Origin: Bacteroidia bacterium
Lineage (GTDB): Bacteria > Bacteroidota > Bacteroidia > Flavobacteriales_E > Vicingaceae
Assembly (NCBI GenBank): GCA_030429925.1
Contig: JAUIGQ010000009.1
Location: 1 to 38,370 of the forward strand
Direction: 5' to 3'
Length of the DNA: 38,370 nt
The position numbers and the translations under genes were made by a program. The notes under the pieces are model-generated. The model was not told the DNA's origin and did not search any database. It worked only from the letters and a program-made list of their open reading frames with translations. This document shows positions 18,088 through 25,541 of this stretch, one piece after another; the stretch's first letter is position 1, and the number at the start of each line of letters is the position of its first letter.

Positions 18088-18741
18088 GTGGAAAAAGAAC
18101 AGATAATTGAATTAGCAAAGAATTTAAGAAAACCCGAAGGAGAGTTTGGGCTTGAGGTTGCTAGCGGAATGAATCAAGGAAACCGCGAAATGAACCTGAA
18201 TGCACTAAAGATATTAAATCCTCAAAGCACAGATAAGATCCTTGAAATAGGAATGGGAAATGGAGCTTTTGTTTCCAATATTTTAGAGCATCATGAGGAG
18301 ATACATTACACAGGGATAGATTATAGTGAATTGATGGTAGAAGAATCCATCAAAATGAACCAGAAGTGGATCGATCTTGCAAGAGCTGACTTTACTCATG
18401 GTGATATTGATGATCTGCCATTTGACGATAACTCATTTTCGGCAATCTTCACCGTTAACACCTTGTATTTTTGGAATGATCCGATAAAAACTCTGGAAGA
18501 ATTGAAAAGGGTTTTAAGAAATTCCGGCAGACTTCTAATCTCATTCCGTCCCAAAGAAAATATGGCAAAGATCCCTGTGACAAAATATAATTTCAATCTC
18601 TATTCCCTAAAGGAAGTTGAAGAACTTATGGCAAAGGCAGGGTTTTCAAACATTAGATCAAATCAATTTCAAGAATCTCCATTGGACTTTGATGGTATTC
18701 TAATCGAGAAGGAAAGTCTTGTTGTTACTGGAATTAATTAA
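18088..18741 (+). CDS. Class I SAM-dependent methyltransferase (Methyltransf_11 type)
   Basis: About 217 residues with motif I KILEIGMGNGAFVSN, acidic residue in YTGIDYSELMVEES, motif II FDDNSFSAIFTVNTLYFWNDP and post-motif LKRVLRNSGRLLISFRP. This is the UbiE/Methyltransf_11 small-molecule pattern. The start is uncertain: the frame has TTG at 18067, TTG at 18079 and GTG at 18088 before the first ATG at 18169. The ATG would cut away the conserved-looking KPEGEFGLEVASGMN segment, so a non-ATG start, most simply GTG at 18088 just after the upstream stop (18076), is chosen. The substrate is unknown; it probably shares the transcript of the preceding small gene. Its end is directly followed by the 7-bp tandem array. 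Confidence 0.75.
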   Translation: MEKEQIIELAKNLRKPEGEFGLEVASGMNQGNREMNLNALKILNPQSTDKILEIGMGNGAFVSNILEHHEEIHYTGIDYSELMVEESIKMNQKWIDLARADFTHGDIDDLPFDDNSFSAIFTVNTLYFWNDPIKTLEELKRVLRNSGRLLISFRPKENMAKIPVTKYNFNLYSLKEVEELMAKAGFSNIRSNQFQESPLDFDGILIEKESLVVTGIN

Positions 18742-18760
18742 GAATTTTAAACTTAATAGC

Positions 18761-18879
18761 CAGATTCCAGATTCCAGATTCCAGATTCCAGATTCCAGAT
18801 TCCAGATTCCAGATTCCAGATTCCAGATTCCAGATTCCAGATTCCAGATTCCAGATTCCAGATTCCAGATTCTAGATTC
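18761..18879. repeat. Heptanucleotide tandem array, 17 units
   Basis: The unit CAGATTC is repeated 16 times perfectly from 18761 to 18872, and a seventeenth unit with one change (TAGATTC) ends at 18879. Both strands are open across the array only because a 7-bp unit gives a 7-codon periodic peptide, so no protein is called here. It sits in the 137 bp between two convergent genes, and its last base is the first base of the stop codon of the minus-strand gene at 18879-19451. A degenerate trace of the same unit recurs at 22178-22200. Confidence 0.97.
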
Positions 18880-19451
18880 TAGACCGCTCCTAGCCTCAAG
18901 GTCATCGTTCCTTTCACCTTCTCGAACATATTTTGCGGACTGTAAGTACGCCAATTGAAATCGTTCAATTGTCCTCCCGAGGCAATATAGTAATCGATGT
19001 TCCCCGCCTTGATATCATCTAAGACATGATCTCTAAAATTGAGAAAGGCGATCCAACCATCTTCTACATCCTCAAACCACTCTTCGTAATAAGAATCATC
19101 TGAATAGTGAAAGTTGAAGATGTTCTCGCCGATAAGAATGAACTTATTGATCCCTTCAGCTATTAGCTCATCGATCAGATTTCTTTTGAAGAACATGATG
19201 TCATTGTAGAGGAGATCGTTCCATTCGCCAATCATTTCTATGATGGCATAGCCTTCGTCATAATCGGCCATGAGAACCTTCACAAATAGAGTAGGAGACT
19301 CGATCTCATCCCATTGAGGATGAATGCAGTGATCGTAGATAGCATGAGTGAATTCAAACTCACTATAGATCCTTCCGAAAAAAGGAGAGCGTTCATCTTC
19401 TGAAGCTATGTAATAGTCTCTCCAAGTATAGTGTGGTTCAATAGTGTGCAT
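18879..19451 (-). CDS. Conserved hypothetical protein, acidic, soluble
   Basis: 190 residues, rich in Asp, Glu, Tyr and Trp, with no signal peptide or membrane helix. It starts MHTIEPHYTWRDYYIASEDE and contains FVKVLMADYDEGYAIIEMIG, KFILIGENIFNFHYSDDSYY and VEDGWIAFLNFRDHV. I do not recognise a named domain. The regular alternation and the placement behind murQ (16 bp) suggest a real, conserved Bacteroidota gene, last in a four-gene minus-strand operon after the marC-family gene, the aminopeptidase and murQ. Its TAG stop lies at the edge of the heptamer array, so expansion or contraction of the array changes only the 3' untranslated region. Confidence 0.7.
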   Translation of the reverse strand: MHTIEPHYTWRDYYIASEDERSPFFGRIYSEFEFTHAIYDHCIHPQWDEIESPTLFVKVLMADYDEGYAIIEMIGEWNDLLYNDIMFFKRNLIDELIAEGINKFILIGENIFNFHYSDDSYYEEWFEDVEDGWIAFLNFRDHVLDDIKAGNIDYYIASGGQLNDFNWRTYSPQNMFEKVKGTMTLRLGAV

Positions 19452-19467
19452 GCACTATCAAAGTTAA

Positions 19468-20271
19468 TTAGTAATGTCGAATCGCAGATCGAACGGAGCC
19501 ATATTTATTCAATAATTCCCTGGCCTCTTCATAACTGATTTCCAGTTCTTCAACCAACATTTGGATGCCCCTTTTTACAAGCTTGTGGTTGCTTAATTGC
19601 ATGTCAACCATTCTATTGCCTTTAACCCTTCCCAACCTAACCATTACTGCAGTTGAGATCATGTTCAAGACTAGCTTTTGTGCAGTACCCGCTTTCATTC
19701 TTGTGCTGCCCGTTACGAATTCAGGTCCTACAATCACCTCAATGGGGAACTCAGCTGTCGCTGCCAATGGGGAACCTTCGTTGCAGGTAATACAGGAGGT
19801 TAAAATATTGTTCTCTCTACACCTTTTGATAGCTCCAACTACATAAGGTGTGGTTCCGGATGCGGCTATTCCGATTACGAAATCAGCTTCCGTTATGTGT
19901 AGATTTTGAAGATCCTTCCAACCTTGTTCTTCATCGTCTTCTGCAAATTCTACAGCTTTGCGAATAGCCTGGTCACCACCTGCCATTATTCCGATCACAA
20001 GATCATGACTTACTCCAAAGGTTGGAGGGCATTCTGAAGCATCTACTATCCCCAGCCTGCCGCTTGTTCCGGCTCCAATGTAGATCAATCTTCCTCCATC
20101 TTGAAGCTTTTTAACGATCATTGGAATAATAAGACTGATCTCGGGGATAGCTTCTTCTATTGCATAGGGAACTATCTTGTCTTCTTTATTGATGCTGTGC
20201 AGAATGGTCTCTACAGACATCTTTTCAAGGTCATTGTACTTGGATTCAGATTCAGTTGTGTTCTTTTCCAT
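19468..20271 (-). CDS. murQ: N-acetylmuramic acid 6-phosphate etherase
   Basis: 267 residues with a SIS sugar-isomerase fold. IYIGAGTSGRLGIVDASECPPTFG at about 64-87 is the MurQ signature and includes catalytic Glu80 (Glu83 in E. coli). KAVEFAEDDEEQG holds the second acidic residue. GIAASGTTPYVVGA and TGSTRMKAGTAQKLVLNMIST are the phosphate-binding and helical motifs of the family. It cleaves the lactyl ether of MurNAc-6-P to GlcNAc-6-P in cell-wall recycling. The protein lacks the C-terminal extra helices of the 298-residue E. coli enzyme but is normal for Bacteroidota. It begins 10 bp after the aminopeptidase gene ends. No PTS MurP gene is in view. Confidence 0.93.
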   Translation of the reverse strand: MEKNTTESESKYNDLEKMSVETILHSINKEDKIVPYAIEEAIPEISLIIPMIVKKLQDGGRLIYIGAGTSGRLGIVDASECPPTFGVSHDLVIGIMAGGDQAIRKAVEFAEDDEEQGWKDLQNLHITEADFVIGIAASGTTPYVVGAIKRCRENNILTSCITCNEGSPLAATAEFPIEVIVGPEFVTGSTRMKAGTAQKLVLNMISTAVMVRLGRVKGNRMVDMQLSNHKLVKRGIQMLVEELEISYEEARELLNKYGSVRSAIRHY

Positions 20272-20281
20272 ATTCCTTCAG

Positions 20282-21301
20282 TTATTTCCCGTATTCCTGT
20301 CTATAATACTCTATAAAATCTACAAGGTTTCCATTGAACTTCTCAGTAAGCTCATCTTCAAAGTAATAGGATTTCGACCGATAGGTTAGATAGCCGGTGA
20401 AGAATGCATTGTTAGGTTGAAACCTATCAAATTGCTCTTGGACCTTGATGGAATCTTCTTCATAGATGCTACTGGCAATTTCTATTCTTATGGCATCTAT
20501 CATTTTATTCTTTAGATTTCGCTTTGTTTGAACATCCATATTCGGATCAAAGCTCTTGTAAAGAGAATCTAGTTTCAAAGCTCCTTTGTGAATGATCTTT
20601 CCCCATTTATTTCTTCTATCTTTTTTCTCTTCCATTCGCTTGATGGAAAGAGTATCTCCAATTGAAAGCAGGAATCTTTCAGCACCTTTCTTTCCAATAA
20701 AGCTTGCTAGATTTTCATTGAGTTCAACGGAGTCTTTTAGATAAATGCTTGCATGACATAATTCATGTATGATCAGATCGGCTAGTCTGGCACTGTCCTT
20801 TTCCAACATTGAAGTTAGGATCGGATCGCTGAAGATGCCCAAGGTAGACCAAGCACTTACTTCTCCAATATCAATATCATATCCCCTCGACTTCAATTCA
20901 TCAGCTTCTTCTCTTGCTTTTTCATGGTCGAAGAATCCTTTGTATTCAAATTTCCCGGCAATGGGAAAGGACCACCGGTAGGGAGTTAGCTCAAATTCTG
21001 GACTTGCAGTTAACATCCAAAGTATAGCTTTCCCTTTTTGATCATAGATGCTATTATAAGAGGAAGTTTCTTTTAGTCCCAGACTATCTTCAGCATATTG
21101 TTTTACGGATCGTATCAGCCTAATTTTTCTCAGAAGAGAGTTGGGAATATCATTATCTTCAAGATATTCATCCAGGGGAACTGCCGCATTCAATACCTTG
21201 ATCTGCCCAATGGCTTGTCCAATCCCATAAGAAACTGATCGATGGTGATAGATCAAATAGGCTGCAAGGAGAACTAAAATGCCTATGATCCATTTTTTCA
21301 T
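20282..21301 (-). CDS. Putative zinc aminopeptidase (PF10023/COG4324-like)
   Basis: 339 residues with an N-terminal signal anchor (about 4-18, WIIGILVLLAAYLIY). A zinc motif HELCH at 179-183 occurs in LADLIIHELCHASIYLKD, followed by ENLASFIG, where the Glu would be the third ligand, so this is a gluzincin-type site. YRWSFPIAGKFEYKGFFD and GYDIDIGEVSAWSTLGIFSDP upstream of it match the predicted aminopeptidase family of that COG. The likely place of action is the periplasmic face of the inner membrane. The start ATG overlaps the stop of the marC-family gene by one base (TAATG), and murQ follows. Substrate unknown; proximity to murQ hints at peptidoglycan-derived peptides, which is only inference. 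Confidence 0.82.
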   Translation of the reverse strand: MKKWIIGILVLLAAYLIYHHRSVSYGIGQAIGQIKVLNAAVPLDEYLEDNDIPNSLLRKIRLIRSVKQYAEDSLGLKETSSYNSIYDQKGKAILWMLTASPEFELTPYRWSFPIAGKFEYKGFFDHEKAREEADELKSRGYDIDIGEVSAWSTLGIFSDPILTSMLEKDSARLADLIIHELCHASIYLKDSVELNENLASFIGKKGAERFLLSIGDTLSIKRMEEKKDRRNKWGKIIHKGALKLDSLYKSFDPNMDVQTKRNLKNKMIDAIRIEIASSIYEEDSIKVQEQFDRFQPNNAFFTGYLTYRSKSYYFEDELTEKFNGNLVDFIEYYRQEYGK

Positions 21302-21948
21302 TATTTCCCGGCTTCAGCAAGTATGTCCAGTAAGATGGGTTTTAAACCCGAAAAGAAGAATTCAACAGCAATTACCATAACGATCAAGCCCATCAAGCGC
21401 ATCATTACCTTGTTTCCTGTTTCGCCTAACCAATTGCTCACTTTGCTTGAACCCCAAAGAACTAGATAAGAGATAAGGCAAACAATAAAGATAGTAGAGA
21501 TTAGTATGGCCTTATGAACTGCTGTTTCAGAATCAGCCATCAGGACAATTGAATTGGTGATGGCTCCGGGTCCGCAGATCATAGGAATTGCGAGTGGAGT
21601 AATAGAAATATCACTGACATATTCTTTTCTTGCAGCACTTTTACTCAATTTCACCTTAGAAAGTCTTGCCTGAAGCATATCGTACCCCATCATAAAGAAG
21701 ATGATTCCACCTACCATTCTGAAACTATCTACAGAGATCCCGAAGAATTTGAAGAGTAGTTGACCTGAAAAGGCAAAAGCGATCAGTGTTAGAAAAGCTA
21801 CCAAATTGGCTTTTTGTGCGGTTATTCTCTTTTCTTCAGCACTCAAAGCAGAAGTCATGCTCATAAATACCGGCATGATCCCAAGAGGATTCATCAAGGT
21901 GATGAAAGAGGTAAAACACAAAAGGGCAAAACTCAAATAAGATTCCAT
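21301..21948 (-). CDS. MarC-family integral membrane protein
   Basis: 215 residues with six predicted membrane helices. The first segment (SFALLCFTSFITLMNPLGIM) and the internal repeat IPMICGPGAITNSIVLM carry the NPLG and GPGA motifs of the MarC/YchE/YhgN family, whose transport function is not settled. Length matches the family (about 200-220). It is the first gene of a minus-strand operon with the aminopeptidase, murQ and a hypothetical gene. The stop overlaps the aminopeptidase start by one base. Upstream lies the 488-bp gene-poor interval before the nos cluster. Confidence 0.9.
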   Translation of the reverse strand: MESYLSFALLCFTSFITLMNPLGIMPVFMSMTSALSAEEKRITAQKANLVAFLTLIAFAFSGQLLFKFFGISVDSFRMVGGIIFFMMGYDMLQARLSKVKLSKSAARKEYVSDISITPLAIPMICGPGAITNSIVLMADSETAVHKAILISTIFIVCLISYLVLWGSSKVSNWLGETGNKVMMRLMGLIVMVIAVEFFFSGLKPILLDILAEAGK

Positions 21949-22088
21949 AGGGGCGCAAAATTATACTTTCTACAGAGACTATTTAAATGTCAAGAAATGT
22001 TAAAAAGAGCAGTCACTATAATATATAAAACCCATAGTCGTTTTAAGGGTGGGAATAGTTAATTGGTTAGTAGATTGTTTCTAACAGG

Positions 22089-22117
22089 GCCTCGCAGAAA
22101 TGCGGGGCTTTGTTTTA
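22089..22117 (+). terminator. Rho-independent terminator without an obvious upstream gene
   Basis: GCCTCGCA (22089-22096), GAAA loop, TGCGGGGC (22101-22108), then TTTGTTTTA. The eight-pair stem has one G-T wobble and a GNRA tetraloop, and the T-rich tail lies only on the plus-strand side. The only gene upstream on this strand is more than 3 kb away, so a short plus-strand RNA beginning in 21950-22080 is the likely customer. Confidence 0.75.
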
Positions 22118-22120
22118 TGT

Positions 22121-22160
22121 AAGAACAAAGAATAAAGAACAAAGAATAAAGAACAAAGAG
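22121..22160. repeat. Short 14-bp tandem repeat, about 2.9 copies
   Basis: Unit AAGAACAAAGAATA repeats at 22121, 22135 and (truncated, last bases changed) 22149. It lies right behind the terminator. The interval continues with a degenerate heptamer trace at 22178-22200, two copies of the CAGATTC-type unit also found at 18761-18879. Confidence 0.85.
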
Positions 22161-22205
22161 AAAAGAAAATGGGATATCCAGATTCTAGAGTCCAGATTCC
22201 TAACT

Positions 22206-22240
22206 CTATTTCTTCCCTCTAACTTGCTTCTCTATCATAT
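22206..22240. repeat. Left copy of a 35-bp perfect direct repeat flanking the nos cluster
   Basis: These 35 bases are identical to 31428-31462, where they encode the last ten codons and the stop of the reductase gene (reading MIEKQVRGKK on the minus strand). The identity stops abruptly on both sides: TGGGC versus CCCAC to the right, and T versus C to the left. It may be an attachment-site or recombination scar. Confidence 0.85.
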
Positions 22241-22341
22241 TGGGCTACCTCCTGGCCAAACTTCCTGTACATTTTAAGAATCACTTCTTTTTTCATCATC
22301 CACAGTCTTGCAAGACTTAAATTATCTTTTATCTTAGCCAT
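22219..22341 (-). CDS. Possible 40-residue small protein or gene remnant
   Basis: The minus strand has an ATG at 22341-22339, an open frame of 40 codons and a TAG at 22221-22219. The product starts MAKIKDNLSLARLWMMKKEV and ends KFGQEVAQYDREAS. It is basic and helical in character. The last eight codons lie in the left copy of the 35-bp repeat, in a different frame from that used by the reductase gene, so the end is probably a chance fusion. I recognise no family. It may be a fragment left at an insertion boundary, or a real small gene divergent from the nos operon (96 bp between the two starts). Confidence 0.3.
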   Translation of the reverse strand: MAKIKDNLSLARLWMMKKEVILKMYRKFGQEVAQYDREAS

Positions 22342-22373
22342 AATATATAAAAAGACCTTAAAATCTTAAATTC

Positions 22374-22387
22374 ATGATAATTATCAT
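22374..22387. promoter_or_regulatory. Perfect 14-bp palindrome, CRP/FNR-like operator of the nos operon
   Basis: ATGATAATTATCAT is its own reverse complement. Its core TGAT-N4-ATCA equals the inner eight positions of the FNR/DNR consensus TTGAT-N4-ATCAA; only the outermost pair differs. Its centre (22380.5) is about 41 bp upstream of the start site inferred from the -7 element at 22410-22417, which is the normal place for a class II CRP/FNR activator. A partial Fur-box resemblance also exists. Confidence 0.45.
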
Positions 22388-22409
22388 TTTTCAATGACTT
22401 TAGGGTCTA

Positions 22410-22417
22410 TACTTTTG
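22410..22417 (+). promoter_or_regulatory. Predicted nos operon promoter, Bacteroidota -7 element
   Basis: TACTTTTG is an exact match to the TAnnTTTG element used by the primary sigma factor of Bacteroidota. It lies 19 bp before the ATG of the first nos gene. No good TTG/TTTG -33 element is visible at the normal distance, which would fit dependence on an activator bound at the palindrome 22374-22387. Confidence 0.5.
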
Positions 22418-22436
22418 ACCATAAATACACAAAACC

Positions 22437-22922
22437 ATGAAGCGATTTACAATACCTGTCCTATTAGTTTCACTCGTACTTTTTGCTTGTGAAAGTGATT
22501 ATCAAAAAGCCACTAAAGAAAGGGTGGCACAAAAAAAGGCCGAAGTTGAGGAAGAATCCAAGGTGCCGGCATCTGAAAGGATCACTCTTGATAATAAAGG
22601 AGTTGGTCCAATTAAGAACATTGAGTTAAGTGCGCAAATTGATGAAGAAATGGTAAAAAGGGGCATGGAGCTCTTTAAAACCAATTGCTCAGCTTGCCAT
22701 AAAGTCGATAAAAGATTCATTGGACCATCACCAAAAGGTATCATGAAAAGAAGAAGTCCGGAATGGATAATGAACATGATCTTAGACCCACAGTTGATGG
22801 TGGAACAAGATAGATGCGCAAAGGATTTGCTTGTTGAATTTAACGGTGCAGCAATGGCAAACCAAAACATGACAGAAGAACAAGCAAGAGATATCTTGGA
22901 GTACTTCAGGACATTAGAATAA
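22437..22922 (+). CDS. Lipoprotein mono-heme cytochrome c of the nos cluster
   Basis: 161 residues. The signal peptide ends in a lipobox (VLFACESD, Cys18), so the mature protein is lipid-anchored. A Lys/Glu-rich linker (about 20-45) leads to a class I cytochrome c domain: CSACH heme-binding motif (NCSACHKVDK, about residues 83-92), RFIGPSPKGI after it, and a likely distal Met in GAAMANQNMTEEQARDILEYF. It should carry electrons from the quinol side to NosZ in the periplasm, replacing NosR-dependent delivery used in clade I systems. It is first in the operon, with the promoter and palindrome directly upstream; the FAS1 gene follows after 30 bp. Confidence 0.85.
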   Translation: MKRFTIPVLLVSLVLFACESDYQKATKERVAQKKAEVEEESKVPASERITLDNKGVGPIKNIELSAQIDEEMVKRGMELFKTNCSACHKVDKRFIGPSPKGIMKRRSPEWIMNMILDPQLMVEQDRCAKDLLVEFNGAAMANQNMTEEQARDILEYFRTLE

Positions 22923-22952
22923 GATAAATATCTAACTACAAATTTCATTATC

Positions 22953-23513
22953 ATGAAACAGTTTAAAATTCTTGCAGCAAGTATTGGACTGATACTATCT
23001 GCATCCTGCGGAACATCTCCCACTCAAGAAGCGGATATTGCAGAGGCTACTAGCCTTAGTAAAACTAGTGGACAAGCATTTATTGAGGATGATGTGTCCA
23101 ATCCGAACATACTACAGATTGCTATTAAATCAGATGATCACAGTACACTAGTTGCCGCTGTTCAAGCTGCTGATCTTGAAAATGCACTGGTAAATGCAGG
23201 GCCATTAATGGTGTTTGCACCAGTAAATGCAGCTTTTGATGCATTGCCTGAAGGAACAGTTGAGGGTTTGCTTAAACCAGAGAACAAAGATCAGTTGGCG
23301 AACATCTTAAAATATCATGTGACTCCTGGAAATTATTCAAAGGATTTCTTGAAAAATTTTAAGAAGCTAGGACAAGCAAATGATCAGAATGTGATGGTTG
23401 AGGTGAAAGGGGATGATGTTTATGTTGGGGGAGCTAAGATCATTGCAAGTGTAAAGGCAAGTAACGGAATAATACATGTAGTTGATGCCGTAATACTCCC
23501 ACCAAGTAAATAG
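22953..23513 (+). CDS. FAS1 (fasciclin) domain lipoprotein
   Basis: 186 residues. A signal peptide with lipobox (LILSASCGTS, Cys19) is followed by a short linker and one FAS1 domain from about residue 50 to the end. LVNAGPLMVFAPVNAAFDALPEGTV is the H1 motif (normally TVFAPTNxAF) and NGIIHVVDAVILPP is the H2 motif. FAS1 domains are mostly adhesive or protein-binding modules. Here it lies between the cytochrome c and nosZ genes, with 26 bp to nosZ, so it is very probably co-expressed and may act as an assembly or scaffold factor for the periplasmic N2O reductase; that role is inferred from position only. Confidence 0.85.
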   Translation: MKQFKILAASIGLILSASCGTSPTQEADIAEATSLSKTSGQAFIEDDVSNPNILQIAIKSDDHSTLVAAVQAADLENALVNAGPLMVFAPVNAAFDALPEGTVEGLLKPENKDQLANILKYHVTPGNYSKDFLKNFKKLGQANDQNVMVEVKGDDVYVGGAKIIASVKASNGIIHVVDAVILPPSK

Positions 23514-23539
23514 TCTTATAATAACAAACACATAAAACA

Positions 23540-25516
23540 ATGAATAAATTAAAAATAAAGATTGCCATATTTACCGCTGCTGGTTTACTGCTTGCAGGTT
23601 GCGGCGGGGAAATAAATAAAGGTAAAAAGAGCAATGGTGCTTTGTCAGCAAACGTTGCAGAGAAAGTTTATATAGCTCCAGGTGAGCAAGACGATTATTA
23701 TGCATTCTTGTCCGGGGGATATAGTGGTAACCTAACTGTATATGGTCTACCATCTGGAAGAATGTTTAAGGAGATACCTGTATTTTCACAGTTTCCAACT
23801 TCAGGATATGGCTACTCTGAAGAAACACAGCCAATGCTAAATACTTCTTTTGGATTCATTCCATGGGATGATCTCCATCACCCTGATATATCTCAAACCA
23901 AAGGGGAACTAGATGGTAGATGGATCTTTGTAAATGGTAACAATACTCCAAGGATTGCAAGGGTTAGTTTAAGCACTTTTGAGACTGAGGAAATTATTGA
24001 GATCCCTAATAGTGCTGGGAATCATAGTTCTTCCTTTATTACAGAGAACACTGAATATGTTGTTGCAGGTACTCGATTTGCTGTTCCTGTTCCCCAGAGA
24101 GATATTCCAATCAGCGATTATAAAGGAAACTTTAAAGGTGCTTTGACCTTTATCTCTGTAGAGCCTGAGCATGGACATTTGGATATTAAATTCCAATTGA
24201 TCATGCCAGGATTTAATTATGACCTATCTAGACCCGGTAGAAACAAATCTCATGGATGGTTCTTTTTCTCAACCTATAATACAGAAGAAGCAAATACTTT
24301 GTTAGAGGTAAATGCTTCTCAAAATGATAAAGATTTTATCGCGGCAGTTAATTGGAAAAAGATTGAGGAATATGTAAATAATGGTGGTGGAGAAATGGTG
24401 ACTGCTAGCTATGCACATAATGTATATGATGAGTCAACGCATACAGCCACATCTACCCTGAAAAAGGAGGTGCTTACAGTTGATCCTACCATGGTGCCTG
24501 GAGCCATTTATCTGCTTCCAACTCCAAAATCACCACATGGATGTGATGTAGATCCTTCCGGACAATACATTATAGGGAGTGGAAAACTCTCAGCTGATAT
24601 TACCGTTCACTCCTTTGATAAGATGATTGCAGCCATAGAGGCAGAAAAATTTGCAGGAGAAGCTTATGGAATACCAATTTTAGCTTTCGAGGATGTAATG
24701 GAAGGGACTGTGAAAAGTGGTGGATTAGGTCCATTGCATACAGAATTTGATAACAATGGAAACGCTTATACTACTTTCTTTATTTCTTCTGAGGTTGTTA
24801 AATGGAAGCTCGGAACCTGGGAGGTTGTTGATCGTCAACCTACATTTTACTCTGTAGGTCACTTGATGATTCCGGGAGGTAATTCAAGAAAACCATACGG
24901 AAAATACTTGGTGGCAATGAACAAGATTACTAAAGACAGGTACTTACCAACCGGTCCTGAAATGGAGCACTCAGCTCAAATCTATGACATATCAGGGGAA
25001 AAGATGGAATTGCTATATGATTTCCCAACGCATGGTGAGCCTCATTATGCAGCCGGCTGTTCTGCTGATCTCTTAAGAGATAATTCTAAGAAGATCTACA
25101 GGCTCGATGCCAATAAGCACCCTTATGCCGTAACAAATCCTGCTGATGCTAGAGTAGAGAGAGATGGGAATGTAGTCCATATATATATGGCAACCATCCG
25201 CAGCCACTTTACACCAGATAATATTGAAGGAGTCAAGGTTGGAGATAAGGTGTACTTCCATGTTACAAATCATGAACAAGATTTTGATGTGCCTCATGGA
25301 ATTTCTATGATAGGTGCACAAACCTCTGAACTATTGATTATGCCTGGTCAGACCAAATCTTTCCTTTGGGAGCCCAAAAGAGTTGGTGTATGGCCATTTT
25401 ATTGTACAGACTTCTGCTCTGCATTGCATCAAGAGATGCAGGGATATGTGAGGGTATCTCCAGCAAGTTCGGATATTGAATTGTCCTGGACTGTTGGAGG
25501 GGACTTGGGAGAGTAA
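23540..25516 (+). CDS. nosZ: Nitrous oxide reductase, clade II, with lipoprotein-type signal
   Basis: 658 residues. The N terminus is a Sec-type signal ending in a lipobox (LLLAGCGG, Cys21) and lacks the Tat twin-arginine motif of clade I enzymes. The seven-bladed propeller supplies seven His for CuZ: His113, His114 (DDLHHPD), His162, His333 (SPHGCD), His400 (GPLHTEF), His441 (GHLM) and His502 (GEPHYA). The spacing 113-162 and 441-502 equals that of the Pseudomonas enzyme. The C-terminal cupredoxin domain has the full CuA set: His586 (VPHG), Cys622, Cys626, His630 and Met633 in CTDFCSALHQEM. So it should be active: N2O plus two electrons to N2. A strong hairpin follows the gene. Confidence 0.96.
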   Translation: MNKLKIKIAIFTAAGLLLAGCGGEINKGKKSNGALSANVAEKVYIAPGEQDDYYAFLSGGYSGNLTVYGLPSGRMFKEIPVFSQFPTSGYGYSEETQPMLNTSFGFIPWDDLHHPDISQTKGELDGRWIFVNGNNTPRIARVSLSTFETEEIIEIPNSAGNHSSSFITENTEYVVAGTRFAVPVPQRDIPISDYKGNFKGALTFISVEPEHGHLDIKFQLIMPGFNYDLSRPGRNKSHGWFFFSTYNTEEANTLLEVNASQNDKDFIAAVNWKKIEEYVNNGGGEMVTASYAHNVYDESTHTATSTLKKEVLTVDPTMVPGAIYLLPTPKSPHGCDVDPSGQYIIGSGKLSADITVHSFDKMIAAIEAEKFAGEAYGIPILAFEDVMEGTVKSGGLGPLHTEFDNNGNAYTTFFISSEVVKWKLGTWEVVDRQPTFYSVGHLMIPGGNSRKPYGKYLVAMNKITKDRYLPTGPEMEHSAQIYDISGEKMELLYDFPTHGEPHYAAGCSADLLRDNSKKIYRLDANKHPYAVTNPADARVERDGNVVHIYMATIRSHFTPDNIEGVKVGDKVYFHVTNHEQDFDVPHGISMIGAQTSELLIMPGQTKSFLWEPKRVGVWPFYCTDFCSALHQEMQGYVRVSPASSDIELSWTVGGDLGE

Positions 25517-25541
25517 TCTCTAAAGTCGTTTCAATTGTGGT

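Noticed and set aside
18700-18958. Two overlapping frames on opposite strands with LESGIWN and DSRFQIP peptide repeats
   Set aside because: They exist only because the 7-bp array lacks stop codons in every frame. Neither has a domain outside the array.
21814-22062. An 82-codon plus-strand frame over the marC-family start
   Set aside because: Antisense to a clear gene, Arg/Lys/His-rich with no domain, and not positioned to use a visible promoter.
22374-22387. Palindrome as a Fur box
   Set aside because: It has TGATAAT-like halves but they overlap, so the 7-1-7 spacing is missing. The CRP/FNR spacing and the -41 position fit better.
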